A DNA stretch of 64,000 nt from Chamaecyparis obtusa (taxonomy: Eukaryota; Streptophyta; Pinopsida; Cupressales; Cupressaceae), in assembly GCA_027943335.1 (NCBI GenBank), contig BSBK01006424.1:687001-751000 (forward strand), given 5' to 3'. Under the pieces are notes generated by a model. It worked only from the letters and a program-made list of their open reading frames with translations. It was not told where the DNA came from and did not search any database. Below are positions 1-11,838 of the stretch, piece after piece. The number at the start of each line of letters is the position of its first letter. Position 1 is the first letter of the stretch. The position numbers and the translations under genes were made by a program.

Positions 1-398
1 GGGAGGATACTTCACTTGATGTGAAACCTACAGTGATATCTCAAGTGGATTGGGAGATCAAGGATCAGAAAGCTAAGGGTCTCATCAGACTCTGTCTAGT
101 AGATGTCATTCTTCTGAATGTTCTTGATGAGACTACTGTAAATTCTTTGTGGAAATGGCTTGGGTCCGTGTATTAGACCAAATCTCTGGTGAATAAGTTG
201 TTCCTGAGAAAGAAGTTATATTCTTTAAGAATGGAGGAAGGTGGATTTGTAACTGATCATCTCAATGCATTCAATTTATTGATTGCACAGTTGGCATCAT
301 CCAGTGCCAAGATCAAGGAGGAGGATCATTGTATGACCCTTCTTTGTTCCTTGCCAGATTCATGGGACCATCTTGTGATGGCTTGCGAGGGGTACTAG
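1..398 (+). pseudogene. Copia gag fragment (UBN2-type Gag)
   Basis: The translation in the frame of 189-398 gives a helical Gag segment typical of the copia UBN2/retrotran_gag_2 family. It includes a LWKWLGSVY-like stretch, MNKLFLRKKLYSLRM and a C-terminal LLCSLPDSWDHLV motif. A stop codon separates the upstream part from 189. Downstream of about 398 the sequence jumps to the pre-integrase region within 150 bp. The CCHC zinc knuckle and the aspartic protease are therefore absent, which implies an internal deletion. The role in an intact element would be the virus-like particle shell. Confidence 0.75.
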
Positions 399-549
399 GA
401 GAGGTACCTTATTTCAGCTAGATGCATGTATTCCTCTATGTAATAGTTCTTCATCCTCACCATCTGAACAAGCAGTGAAGAAGTCTATGGTTATTGGTTC
501 CAATGGTAGTGCAAACACTTTAGAAGGTAAGCTTCCTACATAAAAGACA

Positions 550-3261
550 ATGTTGTGGCATATGAGATTTGGCCACATTGGTGAAAAGGGTCTCAGAACC
601 CTGAAAAATAAAAACTTCATTGAGGGGTTAAATGATTGCAATCTCAAGTTTGACTTCTACGAACACTGTGTCTATGGTAAACAAAATCGTGTTTAGTTTT
701 ACTCTAGTTCTCACAAATCTTCTGATGTTTTGGATCTTATCCATTCTGATATATTTGGTCTTGTAAAAGTTCCTTCAATCTCCAAGTCTATATTTTTTGT
801 ATCTTTCATTGATGATTATAGTAGAAGGAATTGGATTTATTTACTTAAAAGTAAGACAAATGTCTTTAGTCGGTTCAAAGAATTTAAAGCTCTTGTAGAG
901 AATTAGACTAGTAAGAAGATTAAGTGTGTGAGAACTGACAATGGTGGTGAGTTTTGCTTAGTAGATTTTGAACAGTTCTATAAAGAACAAGGTATCGAGA
1001 GGCATAAGAAAACTCGTTATACCCCACAATAAAATGGAGTTGTAGAGAGAATGAACAGGACACTGATGGAGAAGGCTAGGAGTATGCTTAGTGGAGCTGG
1101 TTTAGAACAAAGGTTTTTGGCTGAAGATGTGGCCACTGCTTGCTATCTGGTTAACAGATCTCCTACATCAGCTCTTATTGGTAAGACACCCATGGAGGTG
1201 TGGTTTGGTAAGAAGCCTTCAATTAGACATCTTCATGTTTTTGGTTGTGAAGCTTATGCACATGTTCCGAAGGAGAAAATATCTAAGTTGGAAAACAAAG
1301 CTGTCAAATGTATTTTCATCGGATACAGTGTTGGTGTGAAAGGATACAAGCTTTGGGATCCTGTGATGAGTAAGGTGTTGTATAGTAGAAATGTTATTTT
1401 CAAAGAGCTAACATCTTCTCCTATTGTGCTACAACTAGATGAAAAAGAAAAGGAAAAAGTTGTTCAGTTGCCTCCTACCCCTGAGAAGACTGAATAGAGA
1501 GACCATGTTGGGCCTAATGATGAGGAGAGCTCTAGCAGCTCTGATAGTTTGGAAGAAGAGGAAGAACAACCTCAACCTCAGCCCTTGAGGAGATCCATGA
1601 GAGAAAGAAAGCAACCAAAAAGGTTTGGTTATTCTATGTTAGATTCTAGTTGTGCTTTTGCTCTGATTACTAACACTGATGAGCCTAGATCTATGAAAGA
1701 GGCTTTGGGCATGGAAGATGCAAGTTCCTAGATCAAGGCTATGGATGATGAGATGGCTTCATTGGAGAAAAAAAAAACTTGGGACCTTGTACCTTTTCCT
1801 AAAGGGAGAAAATCTGTTGGCTGTAAATGGGTGTTCAAGAAGAAATTCTGTGAAGATGGCAGTGTTGAAAGGTACAAAGCTAGATTGGTTGCAAAGGGGT
1901 ATTCACAGGTAGAGGGAATAGATTATGGTGAAATATTCTCCCTTGTTGCAAAGTTGACATCCATTAGATTTCTGTCATCTCTTGCTACATCATATGATTT
2001 AGAGATAGAACAGATGGATGTGAAGACAACTTTCCTTCATGGTGATTTGGAGGAAGAGATTTATATGTCACAACCTAAGCACTACATTGTTAAAGGTAAA
2101 GAATCCTTAGTTTTTAGATTAAAGAAATCTCTATATGGTTTGAAGCAATCTCCTAGGATGTGGTACCTTAAGTTTGATGCCTTTGTGTTGTCAATTGGAT
2201 TTGTAAGATCAAAATCAGATCATTGTGTTTATTTTAGAGTTGAAAATTATCGCCTTCTTATTGTTGCATTATATGTTGATGATATGTTGTTGTTTGGGAA
2301 GGGTATAGGTATGATTTCTGATTTTAAATCTCATTTGTCAGCATAGTTTGAGATGAAAGATCTTGGGGCAGCAAGGTACATTTTAGGTATGGAAATCAGT
2401 AGAGACAGGTCTAACAAAAAACTTTAGTTGAGTCAGAGTAAGTATGTGAAGTCTATGTTGGACAGGTTCAGCATGGTAGATTATAGACCACTATGTGTTC
2501 CTGTTTCTATGGGAACAAAGTTATCTATAGATGATTGTCCAAAATCTCCTAGTGAGGTGGAGGAGATGAGTAGAGTACCTTATGCTAGTGTAGTTGGCAG
2601 TCTTATGTATGCTATGGTTTGAACTAGACCAGACATTGCCCAAGTAGTGGGAGTCCCGAGTCAGTTTATGGCTAACCCTGGACGGGTACATTGGGATGCA
2701 GTTATGTGAGTATTCAGATATTTGAGGGGTACATCAGATTAATCCATATGTTACCATGGTAACTCTTCTAGATCTCTACATTCAATTTGTATTCATGGGT
2801 TTGTGGATTCAGATTGGGCAGGTGATATTAATAGTAGGAGATCCACCAGTGCTTATGTGTTCACTATGTTTGGTGGTGCTATCAGTTGGATGAGTAAGCG
2901 AGAACCTGTGGTTGCTTTGTCCACTATAGAAGCTAAGTACATGGCCGCTACTCATGCTTGTAAGGAAGCCATTTGGATTAGGAGATTGTGTTCTAATGTT
3001 GGTGTTGATGCAGAACAGATTACTATTTGGTGTGACAGTTAGAGCGCTATTTGCCTTGCGAAGAATCCAACTTTTCATGCCAAAACGAAGCACATTGATG
3101 TGCAGTTTCACTTTGTGAGAGATATGGTGGAAGATGGAAAGGTAAATTTGGAGAAGGTAGATACTGTGAAGAATGTTGAAGATGCATTAATGAAACCAGT
3201 GGGCATTAAGAAGTTCAGATGGTGTTCAGAGTCTATGGGCCTTTTGGCCTATAGCGGTTAG
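550..3261 (+). pseudogene. Copia pol: integrase, reverse transcriptase, RNase H
   Basis: One continuous frame from the ATG at 550 to the stop at 3259-3261, broken by stops but with no frameshift that I can see. Domains in order: a GAG-pre-integrase remnant (MLWHMRFGHIGEKGL) at 550-690; an integrase core with FIDDYSR, TDNGGEF and NGVVERMNRT at about 790-1110; a copia-type C-terminal region up to about 1490; RT from about 1741, with LVAKGYSQVEGIDY, LYGLKQSPRMW and the catalytic YVDD at 2272-2283; RNase H with DSDWAGD at about 2806 and STIEAKYMA. Stops at 1030 (TPQ*NG), 2344, 2425 and 3040 fall where Gln is conserved in copia proteins. The last is followed by SAICLAKNP, a normal RNase H context. 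The product is non-functional. Confidence 0.9.
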
Positions 3262-3300
3262 TTCTTGTTATGTTCCTATGGCTCTTACAAGGTGTTCGAC

Positions 3301-3311
3301 AAGTGGGAGAA
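3301..3311 (+). promoter_or_regulatory. Polypurine tract of the Copia element
   Basis: AAGTGGGAGAA lies directly before the TGTTAGG start of the 3' LTR. This is the position and composition expected for the plus-strand DNA primer. Confidence 0.75.
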
Positions 3312-4033
3312 TGTTAGGAATAAGGTGTCTCAACCTTGGATAATTCCTATTCTTATTATTTGTTTTGTAAAATTTATTTCTTGCAAATAATGTAATTAAG
3401 TGTGAGTGTACATGTCTAGTTGGCATGTTGATGTGTCACTCCACTTGATGTGTCGGCATCTTGAATTATGTGTAAGGATATCATGGTTGAAATAGTTATG
3501 ATAGATTCCTATGACACGTAAGAGCTATGTCTAGAAGATTCAATAATGGGTGAAGACATGTGGCAACTGATAAAGTTGAGTACTGTACACTCTTCCCCAA
3601 TCGTGGGGTTTGGGGCATCACCCTAAATTTTTTTTTTGGGTTCCTATTTTCTTGGAGAATGGTAAAACCCTAATACAACTATCTTTGGAAGTTGCCCTAA
3701 AAAGGGAAGCGCAAGATATAAGCATTTTTTAGGGTTGTGAAGATAGGAGAAGTTAGTTTATTGTTGGAATGTTTTATGCTACTGTGATTTGTCTTCAAGA
3801 GTTGGAAAAATCTTTTGAAAGCACTTGCATTGCAAGTGTATTGTAAACTATAATAGTTTTGATTAATACACTATGCAGGTTTTGGAGTGCTGGGGTTTTT
3901 ACCGAAAGGTTTCCCCAGGGTAAATCTTTGTGTCATTCTCTATTTTATGTATGCATGGTATATGGCTGCAATATCATTGTTAAAGTAGTTAAAGAATATG
4001 AAATTGTAAGGATTTATAAGAATTTGCACAACA
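3312..4033 (+). repeat. Copia 3' LTR
   Basis: Begins TGTTAGGAATAAGG just after the polypurine tract and about 50 bp after the pol stop. The interior looks like a copia LTR, with a T-rich stretch near 3628-3640 and a TTTCCCCAGGG-type segment near 3910. The end is set at ACAACA (4033). Minus-strand gag-like sequence rich in RGG/RGR codons runs up to this point from the right, which supports the boundary to within a few tens of bases. The 5' partner is outside the window. Confidence 0.65.
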
Positions 4034-4039
4034 CTTTCC

Positions 4040-4978
4040 TTTAGAGATTAGTGTAGGAAGTTGTAACCACACTTGAGTTTCCTTATAGTCCTTCCACCTC
4101 TTCCCCTCATAGATGATCCTCCTCTATTGTTACTTTTCCTATCATGCTTCCTTTTGATCTTCTCCTATGCTCTTACTGCTAGTTGAAAACATTCTCCCAT
4201 TGTTTGTGGGATGCTCAACCTAATTTCATCCTGAATATTGAGTCTTAACCCATTGATGTACCTTGCTATCTTTTCATCATCTTCTTCATATCCTCCTCTA
4301 AAACTCAATTTTTGGAACTTCTCTATATATACCATCACATCCATCTCTCTTTGTTTTAGACTTTGTCTCATCCTCTTGGTTTGTATTATAAAATCATTAG
4401 GGAAGAATTGATTCTTGACCATTCCCTTCATTCTCTCCCAACTAGTGATTCTTCCTAATCCTCTAGCCATTCTCTTTGATTGAACATTTTTCCACCATGT
4501 CAATGTTGTTCCACTCATCCTAGACTTTGCAAAACCAACCTTCTTGTTCTCATCCATGTCTTCGAACTCAATTTTTTTTCTAGGGCCTCTAACCAGCCAA
4601 AAACTTCTTCAATTTTCATTCCTCCTTGATACAATGGTAAATCATTAGTACCCTTGTGATTGGTACTTTTTTCTTCCTTGATCAACCTTATGAATCTCCT
4701 CTCCCCAGGATCATTTTCTTCCCTATGACCCCTATTGGCTTATTCCTCATTGTTTTCTCCTTCTTCTTCATGGTTCTCTTCATGAATCTATTCTCTCCTA
4801 GGTTATCTTTTCTCTTTCTCTAGTGATTCTATCCTCTCTATCAATTGTAATCTTTCCCTTCTTGTTTGTCTTTCCTCTCTCTCCCTTGTAGCCTCCAACT
4901 CTCTCTTTTTCTTCTTTCCTTTTCAAACTCTTTCCTTAACATTTCTATCTCTCCCGCCAATTGAATTTTTGGTTCCAT
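4040..4978 (-). pseudogene. Ty3/gypsy Gag (retrotrans_gag), minus strand
   Basis: The ATG at 4978 follows the primer binding site by about 35 bp. The N-terminal third is rich in Glu, Lys and Arg (EIEMLRKEFEKERRKRERE) and likely coiled coil. The core at 4165-4557 matches the retrotrans_gag family: MSGTTLTWWKNV, a SWERMKGMVKNQFFP segment and ARYINGL. An Arg/Gly-rich tail (RGGSSMRGRGGR) follows and may bind RNA. A run of eight T at 4571-4578 is a likely frameshift, and there are internal stops. No pol follows because the copia element begins at 4033. Which gypsy lineage this is cannot be told from gag alone. Confidence 0.8.
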
Positions 4979-5012
4979 GACTATCACTCCTTTACCCAAA
5001 CCTTTCCCTAAT

Positions 5013-5024
5013 GCTCTGATACCA
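5013..5024 (-). promoter_or_regulatory. Primer binding site, initiator tRNA-Met type (gypsy)
   Basis: On the minus strand this reads TGGTATCAGAGC, the usual plant LTR-element site complementary to the 3' end of initiator tRNA-Met. It lies two bases inside the presumed LTR end (ATCA reading out from 5027-5030). Confidence 0.85.
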
Positions 5025-5026
5025 CT

Positions 5027-6881
5027 TGATGTATAGGGTTGGTTAGTTGTTGAGTTCTATTCCTTAATGATTCAATTTTGAGGAGTTTAGGCACTCACCT
5101 ATCTAGCCCTAAAGCCCCAAATGTTCCCAAATTTCTCAAGAACCTTACCAGTGAAAAATTTGAAAGTGTTTGGTCTATTTAGGTTAGATTAAAAAGGATT
5201 GAACAAGTTATGGTGCTCACAAAAAAACCCAACACTCCAATTCTTCAAATTTTCTCAACATGCCTAATAGCCCTCCTAATAGGTCTCCAGTGAGGTGAAT
5301 GGTGATTTCCTTGAAACACTTCCAAAAAACAAAAAAAAATATTTATGTTTTTACACCCTTTAAAGAATACAATAACACATCCCAAGCTTTGCATAGGTTG
5401 TTTTGGGAAAACCTATTGGTTCTCAGACTACACCCCTATTTTAAGCATAAAAAGTGACCATTTAACAAAGCAACTATGTGATATATTTTCTCCCAAATCC
5501 CAAGACTCTCAAAAGTCTTTAGAAATGAATCCAATCCAAGGATTCTCCAATAAATTTTATCCTTAGAGCCTCACAAGCATAAAAGCCCCAAATTGGCTCT
5601 CTAAAACCCTCAAAACTAGGGCTTTCTAAATGTGTGCTCTCCAAGCCTTTCTATAATAAAAAAATGGATGATTCACCATTAATAAATTATATAAAGACAC
5701 TTAAAACTCTTCCATATGCCCCTTATTCAATCAAATTATTTGTTGTTGCTCCCAACCAACCAATTTCATGAACTTTCCCACACTCCTCTCGATGATCATT
5801 TGTCTCACACACTCTATCTATATAAAATTATGTTAGGGATTTATTTTACATGTTATGAAGGTATCATACTATGATAATTATGGTATTTTCATTCATGGAA
5901 TGATCCATCTCATTGAAAAAACCAATTTGTCAATGTAAAAATAGTGAATTCCTAATATCAGTTAGCACAAATGATGTAAAAATGAACCAAATAGATACTT
6001 AGAGAATTCAATATTGCTTTTAAAAATTATGTATATGTTATCAATGCATTATAAACATGAAATGATCAATATAACTCAAACCATGCCAAGGAAAAATATA
6101 AAAACTTACAAATTTTTGAGTTTTATTTGAAGATCTTTGTTACAGTCGTACACCAGATGTCTCTATGTCATACAATGAAAAGAATCAAACTTATAAGTCT
6201 CCCTACTAACTTACCCAACCACCTTGTATTAGTTTGATGGCTTAGTTAAGGTTAAAAAATCCTAAATCAACTTTCCCACCTAAATGCAACTAACCGCTAG
6301 GTTTCAAAAATTTGAATTTCCAACTTACAATTTATTGTTTAATTCACCCAATGAAACTTTACTATTAGATCCTTATAAACTTGTTAAACATTTGTAAACA
6401 CTTATAAAAACCCTAAGGACCTAATTTAATCCATTTTATCACTTATTCTCTTATGACATCATTTGTGATGCTAAGGTCCTTACTAGACCCTTTATGATTC
6501 ATTACAATTTGATTACATTTCTTTCCCTCAAAGGCCATAATAGGATTTATCATGTGCCAATTGATTGGCTCTAACTCCTTTGTGTTATTCAATGGTTCTT
6601 TGTCTTCACTAAGTACCCCACCAAGCCATGAAGCTCCTACATCATAAAGATTAGATGTGAGAACCCACACCTAACTAGTTTTCCATTCGAAGACATAAAC
6701 TATAATTGGTACAACTCATCATCTATTCTAGAGAAAATAAAAGAGTAGAATAGGTGAATAGTTCATAAATTTTTAGGATAAGTATAAGATCAAGAGACCA
6801 ATATAAATAAATTGGACTTGATGTAAGTGGAAGCAACATAGAACACCTTGATTAACAAAAGAAGAAAGGTGACATATGCAC
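5027..6881 (-). repeat. 5' LTR of the minus-strand gypsy element, inner part (interrupted)
   Basis: Starts TGATGTATAGG on the plus strand directly beside the primer site, so it is the U5 end of a 5' LTR read on the minus strand. It is AT-rich with no convincing gene. It continues beyond element 1, which inserted at ATGCAC (6876-6881). At 14474-14481 the continuation holds a minus-strand CTATAAAA box followed by GGCCCC, plausibly the LTR promoter. The outer end of the LTR was not found because the 3' partner is missing. Short frames here (5345-5566, 6443-6670) resemble nothing known and I do not call them genes. Confidence 0.55.
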
Positions 6882-7979
6882 TGTTGGAAATATTCAAGAA
6901 TTAACCGAGTTACTGAGAGGGGAGGGGTAAATCAGTAACTCCAAATTTTCTTTCAATTACAGATGTATTAACATGTAATTTACTTTAACCTTTGCATACA
7001 GAAAGCATGAAACTTAAAAACATTCACAATAATGACACATAGATTTGGTTACCCAGAAACCTTCCAAAAAGAAAGTAAAACTGGGGTGGGGATGAAACCC
7101 ACAAAGCTTTAATACTGCAAAATAAAGTTGGCCGGTTAAGGCTTACAATTTGATCACTTCTGATGATCTACCCTGTTAGGAGCAATAAGGATTGCTAAAT
7201 CCACCCTGTTAAAGGATTTACAAAACATACAATGAAGTATGCACTCGGTAAAGAGATTTTACAAAAGACTGTTAAGTCTACCCGGTTAAAGGATTTAGTA
7301 CTGATTCACCTATTAGGATGAAACAGTAGATCTCTTGCTTTGCAACTGGATTGCTGATTGAGATTCACTGATGTACTGATCACCTTCTGTGATGAATTTG
7401 TCTTTGCTGTTCCTTATACTGCTGAAGCCCTTTGTAATTCGCTTATCTCTGCCTTTCTTTCTTTTTCACATATATTCTTCTTACATTGTCTTGACATTTT
7501 TACAACATTGTTTATATACAAGTCTTAAACAATTAATTACAATTACAATTACAAAGTCGGCTTGACAAATAAACATAAGTGCTACTAAGTCGGCCCAAGT
7601 ATGGTTACACGGTTCCTGCAAACTAACTCGGTGACTTTCTGATACTCAGCGTCCACTGCATTACTCGGCATCGTCATGCACTCGGTAGAAGTGAAGGCAC
7701 GGTTCGTATTGATCACTCGGTAGGTTTTGAACTCGGTAAATACTGGTGACTCGGTAGACATGATGTTACTCAGTTTACACTATCTTGCTTGGTTTGTACT
7801 AACTTGCTCGGTTTGCATTGTCTTGCTCAGTTTGCACTGTTTGCTCGATTTGCACTGTCTGCTCGGTTTGCACTGTCTGCTCGGTTTGCACTGTCTGCTC
7901 GGTTTGCACTGTCTGCTCGGTTTGCACCTAGAATGCAAATAAGTGTTGTCACTAGTGGCAATTCTGCTTAATGCCAACA
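6882..7979 (-). repeat. Element 1 3' LTR (left copy)
   Basis: 1,098 bp, aligned by eye over its whole length with 13091-14273. Reading on the minus strand, U3 starts with TGTTGGCATT and holds an array of CCGAG-type units. A TATATAAA box follows at about 7511-7520, and the end is ...ATATTTCCAACA. It differs from the right copy by fewer 18-bp units and by the lack of a 13-bp duplication near 6910. Confidence 0.92.
7791..7928 (-). repeat. 18-bp minisatellite in left LTR (about 7 clear units)
   Basis: Tandem units of consensus CTGCTCGGTTTGCACTGT (plus strand). There are seven clear copies here plus two more diverged ones to the left. Each unit carries CTCGGT, which is ACCGAG in the sense of the element. 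The array lies at the start of U3, upstream of the TATA box. It makes long repetitive frames in several registers that should not be taken as genes. Confidence 0.9.
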
Positions 7980-7996
7980 ATCTCCCCCTTTGGCAT
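7980..7996 (-). promoter_or_regulatory. Polypurine tract of element 1
   Basis: The minus strand reads GCCAAAGGGGGAGAT directly before the LTR start TGTTGG. Element 2 has the same AAAGGGGGAGAT at 45592-45603, and element 3 a close variant at 36437-36448. Confidence 0.88.
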
Positions 7997-8215
7997 TAGT
8001 GACAAAAACACTTATTGGCCAAAACTTATATACATGAATCATGCTGAGTTTTATTTTATTTTTCAAAATTTGTCTTTGTTATAGGGCTTTATACATTGTC
8101 TCCCCCTTTCAATGTGCTAACTATTTCTATACAAATCTTCTTCTATACATATATCTCCCTCTATACATATCTCCCCCTTTTTGATGATAATGCCAAAGGT
8201 GTATATACAAGTTAT

Positions 8216-11200
8216 TTACAGAGAGAATCCAAAATTTGATAGAAAATTAGAATGTACCTTCATTATTAGTGCCAGGGTTCTGTCCCAACTTTCTTGCAGA
8301 ATCTTACATGTTTGGATTGCAATTTGGACTTCTGCAGAGAGTTCAATCATGTGATCTGCTATAGAGAACTGATTGTCATGAATCAATGTTTTGGAATGTT
8401 CAATGTGCTTATACATTGTATTCATGATGGGAAGGATCATGTGTTGGATGTCTAGCAGTGTGGACCGGATCCTTGTGTCTTCTTTCAGTAGATCAGACTG
8501 CATATTTGATAGGTGTGAGATTTTCATGTGATGAGCAAAGCTTGAACTTGGTTCAAGTTGCAGCTTTTGTATGCTAATCTTCATATCCTCATCCATTTTA
8601 TTCATTTTATCCTTAACATCCTTTGTGAACTCGGCAATATTGCACAATCTGGCCAAAAGAGAGGTAGCATTCGAATAGATAGATTCAATGTTTGACAAAA
8701 CTGAAGACAATTCTACTTGGTTAATAGCTATGTGCTGAGCAATGTGCTCAAGCACTTTATTGTTGAATCTCTTCTTGGCTCTTTCAACTAACTTTTCTGT
8801 CCCAGATGAATCCTCATTGTATTTATTAACTGCTTCTGATAATTGTAGCAAAACATGTTGGGAGGAGTCTACTTTAATACCTAATGCATCAGACAAAATG
8901 TCCTTAGCATCCTTGATGATTTGATATTCCTTGTCTCTCTCCTCTTTAAGCTTCTTTTGTTTTGCTTTCCTTTGGAGGATCTCACCTATATTTTGCATTT
9001 GGTTCGCTGATAGATTTGCAAAATCTAATGTTGGAATCTCTATCTCTTCATCTAGGTCTATATCCTCTACTATATTCTTACCCAAAAATTTTATACTCGG
9101 TAGAGCCTTAGGCTTATCTGTACTTAATGCTTTAGTAGTAGTGACAATAGATATAGTAGGGATGGCTATAGAGACTGGCACACTATCTACTAGAGAGCTT
9201 AAAATATTTACACTTGTAGAATCAAAAACTGGAAAACTTACTGCTGGAAAACTTGATGAAATGGGAGACTGCAACTCGGTAGAAGAAATGGTAGTTGCTT
9301 CTGTTGTTGCTATAGATGATTGGACAAATGTTGAAGTTGTCACAACCATGCTTGAAGGTGTCTCCGGGCTGGATATAGAAACTTTTACTGGAGAGGTAGG
9401 AAGGGATGCAATGACTTCTACTGCTATCCTCATAGTATCATCTACCTCAATGGCTTCTTCTTGTTCATCACTGTCATCTTCAATGTCTTTTATTATGACT
9501 GTTTCAATACTCAGTTGGTGAAGGTGGTATATGTTCTTCCATGTAGCATTTGCAGCCTTCACAACCAATTCAATATTGTTGATCAGAATCAAACAAGTAT
9601 TGAACTTTAATGTCATCTTACTTTCATTTTCTTTTAATGCCTTCTTTACTTCATCATTTTTGAAGCTCGGCATTAACTATCTCAGGGTTTGATCAAATAT
9701 GTCTATCACAGTTTGCTTTGCATTGCTCCATCTCATTTTTATTGGATTTAATAGAACTGTTGGAACCTGTGGGGCTATTTCTTCAGGAGAGTATTTCCAC
9801 TGTCCCATCTTTTCAATAACAACATCTTCTATTTCCTTCTGTTCTATTTCTGATCTGGTTTCATATTTAAAAGATTTTATGTTACTTACTCCAGATCCTG
9901 ATCCGTCTCTAAAGAGTTTGATCTTTTCTTGAAAGTTTAGAGGAGGCCTTTTGAATACTATGTCTTTATCTGCCTTGTCTACCTTGTCTGCCTTGCCTCT
10001 TGCATTTCTCCTTGTAAATACAGTAGTGGGAGGCTTAGGTGCCTTACTGATGAATACCTTTCCTTTCTTCTTTGCAGGTTCTGGTTCCTCTATTTTCTCA
10101 TCCTTTTCCTCTTCTTCTTCATCTTTTTCTTCTTTGTCCTCGGTTATCATTTGCATTTTGGCTATCCTCTTCTTTCCTTTGTTTACCGCCTGTGGAAGCT
10201 TTATGCTTAGTTCAATTCTTACCTTAGCTTCATCATATGTTCCAAAATATGGAGCTTTGGGATTGATAGGCTGATTAAGAAGAGCTTCAATGATATTCTT
10301 GGTTTCATCAATATTTACCTCATAAGGAAGAGGTTTTACATATACAGTCCTCGGTTTAGCTGCTTGAATATATACATTATCACAATCCACCATAAAACAA
10401 ATGTCATCCTTGTGATCTTCCACCAACTTCTGTGGAATCCGGAATCTGTTATTCATTTTCTCTTTGAAGGACTCAAAATAATTATCCATGATGCTTTCAA
10501 AATTTTCACCCATTTCTGAGATGTATTCATTTATTTCATAAAGGGCTGGCACATCTTTTCTCCATACAACTTTTCCTTTAGAAGGGAAGAATTTCTAAAC
10601 ATAGAAGAATAAACAGACCAATAAGGATCCAAACTTACATGGATTGTTTTTGGAAGTTTGAATGCTTTCCATGTTTTTGTTAAACTGCTTTAACAATAAG
10701 TCTGCTAGGTCAAATGTTAAGTTATTCTTGACCACTTTGTATGCTAGGTCAATAGCTTCACAGGAGACACTATTCTATTGACTAGAACTATAAATCTTAT
10801 GGGAAATAATGTGTGTACCAAACTTTAGTTCAGCATCGGTAATGCTGCTAACTTTCATGCCTCTACCGTCCCACTTGGCTAGGGTTTTCTTCTCTAGTTC
10901 CGTTTGACCTAGGGTTTTGGTAGTTTTTGCTTTGTTCAACATGGAAAGACTGGTGATTTGATGAATCATCTTCTTTGTGATCTCTATGGGTTGCTCAAGC
11001 CAAATCTTGCCATCATGTACATGGCTGAGAATGTATCTAACCCATTTATCTCAAAAGTTTTGAGGTAGATGTGCAATGTGAACTAAACCTTTATCTTCCA
11101 GATGTTTGTGCTCGGGTTTCAGAATACCATCCACACACATTTCTTCATGTACAGTATCTAATTCTAGGTTCCCCATTTCATGAATTGAACAGTTGAAATG

Positions 11201-11368
11201 ATTGCGGATATCGTTAATAAGTAGTACCTTAGGAGGAATCTGAGATTGAGCTCCGTTCAGATCTAGGGCTGCTGCAATTGTGGGCACGATCTTGAAATCT
11301 GGTGCTTTCCATTCCCCTTGGACTAACATATCAGATCCTTTCTTCGCTGAAGTGCTGGATGATGCCAT
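8216..11368 (-). pseudogene. Element 1 ORF2: large protein of unknown family
   Basis: A single reading frame of 3,153 bases, 1,051 codons, from the ATG at 11368 (MASSSTSAKKGSDML). It is interrupted by four stops (near 11048, 10772, 10588 and 9677) but by no frameshift. Layout: an N-terminal region of about 480 codons looks globular and aligns with the N-terminal half of element 2 ORF2 (shared NGA, GILKPEH, QGLVH/KGLVH, CFMVD, PLPYEVNIDE and FGTYDEAK-like motifs). A highly charged, Lys/Glu-rich linker with AKKKGK follows near 10070. Next come a Ser/Thr/Ile-rich low-complexity stretch and a helical C-terminal region of about 200 residues. There is no retropepsin, RT, RNase H or integrase signature. 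I do not recognise the family. Conservation between two divergent elements argues for a real role in the element cycle. It starts about 470 bp after gag ends, so it is unlikely to be a simple readthrough product. Confidence 0.8.
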
Positions 11369-11369
11369 G

Positions 11370-11838
11370 GTAGCTCACAGAAAATTCCTTTCACAAAAGT
11401 GTTGAATCGCTGGGTTGCTCTTGAAATTTTCTGCTCTCAAAGTGCTAAAGGTTCGTGGTGAAGAATGAGTTCGATTACTTGCTTTTTGTTTATAACTCTG
11501 TCATTAATGCTCAGTACAAATTAGGGTATGAATTCTGACAGAATGTCACCCACTAAGAATTAATTTCTTGGTAAAGACTTCGCAACTCGGTGAACTTGAG
11601 AATTCATATTGCTCCGACCTCGCTTGGTAAAGACGGGTACCGACCTTGCTTGGTGAAGACTGATACCGACCTCGCTCGGTAAAGACTGATACTGACCTCG
11701 CTTAGTGAAGACTGATACCGATCTCGCTCGGTGATCTTACTGCATCTTGTATGCTGATTTAGATCTTTCTTTTAATTCAGTTCTGGAACTGCTTGAGATT
11801 GGTCTATGAGAATACAGTTCCAGTGCTTTCTTGGAAAT
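11370..11838 (-). promoter_or_regulatory. gag-ORF2 spacer with 26-bp CCGAG repeats and TATA-like box
   Basis: Between gag and ORF2. 11618-11734 holds four and a half imperfect tandem copies of a 26-bp unit (plus-strand start CCTCGCTTGGTAAAGAC). Each carries a CTCGGT or near match, ACCGAG in the element sense, and a further CTCGGT lies at 11586. Downstream in the element sense, 11488-11494 reads TATAAAC about 120 bp before the ORF2 ATG. Element 2 has the same order of CCGAG cluster, TATA-like box and ORF2 ATG. An internal promoter for ORF2 is my inference. Confidence 0.5.

Larger units (their letters stand above)
1..4033 (+). mobile_element. Ty1/copia LTR retrotransposon, 3' portion, decayed
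   Basis: Domain order gag, integrase, RT, RNase H, then polypurine tract and 3' LTR is the Copia order. The 5' LTR and the start of gag lie before the window. The element has lost coding capacity: the pol frame carries about a dozen stop codons, and the zinc knuckle and protease are missing. It ends next to minus-strand gypsy gag sequence, so it probably inserted into that element. The right end (ACAACA at 4028-4033) was chosen because it mirrors the TGTT start of the LTR. It cannot be confirmed by target duplication because the left end is outside the window. Confidence 0.85.

Noticed and set aside
5013..5024. tRNA-Met gene fragment
   Set aside because: Only the 12-base primer complement is present, as at the other LTR elements; no cloverleaf.
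7727..7980. Overlapping repetitive frames on both strands (Cys/Leu/His- or Gln/Thr-rich peptides)
   Set aside because: They are translations of the 18-bp LTR minisatellite in all registers. The unit length is a multiple of three, which keeps every frame open.
8931..9521. 196-residue frame on the plus strand
   Set aside because: It is antisense to ORF2 of element 1, whose minus frame is longer, collinear with element 2 and conserved.
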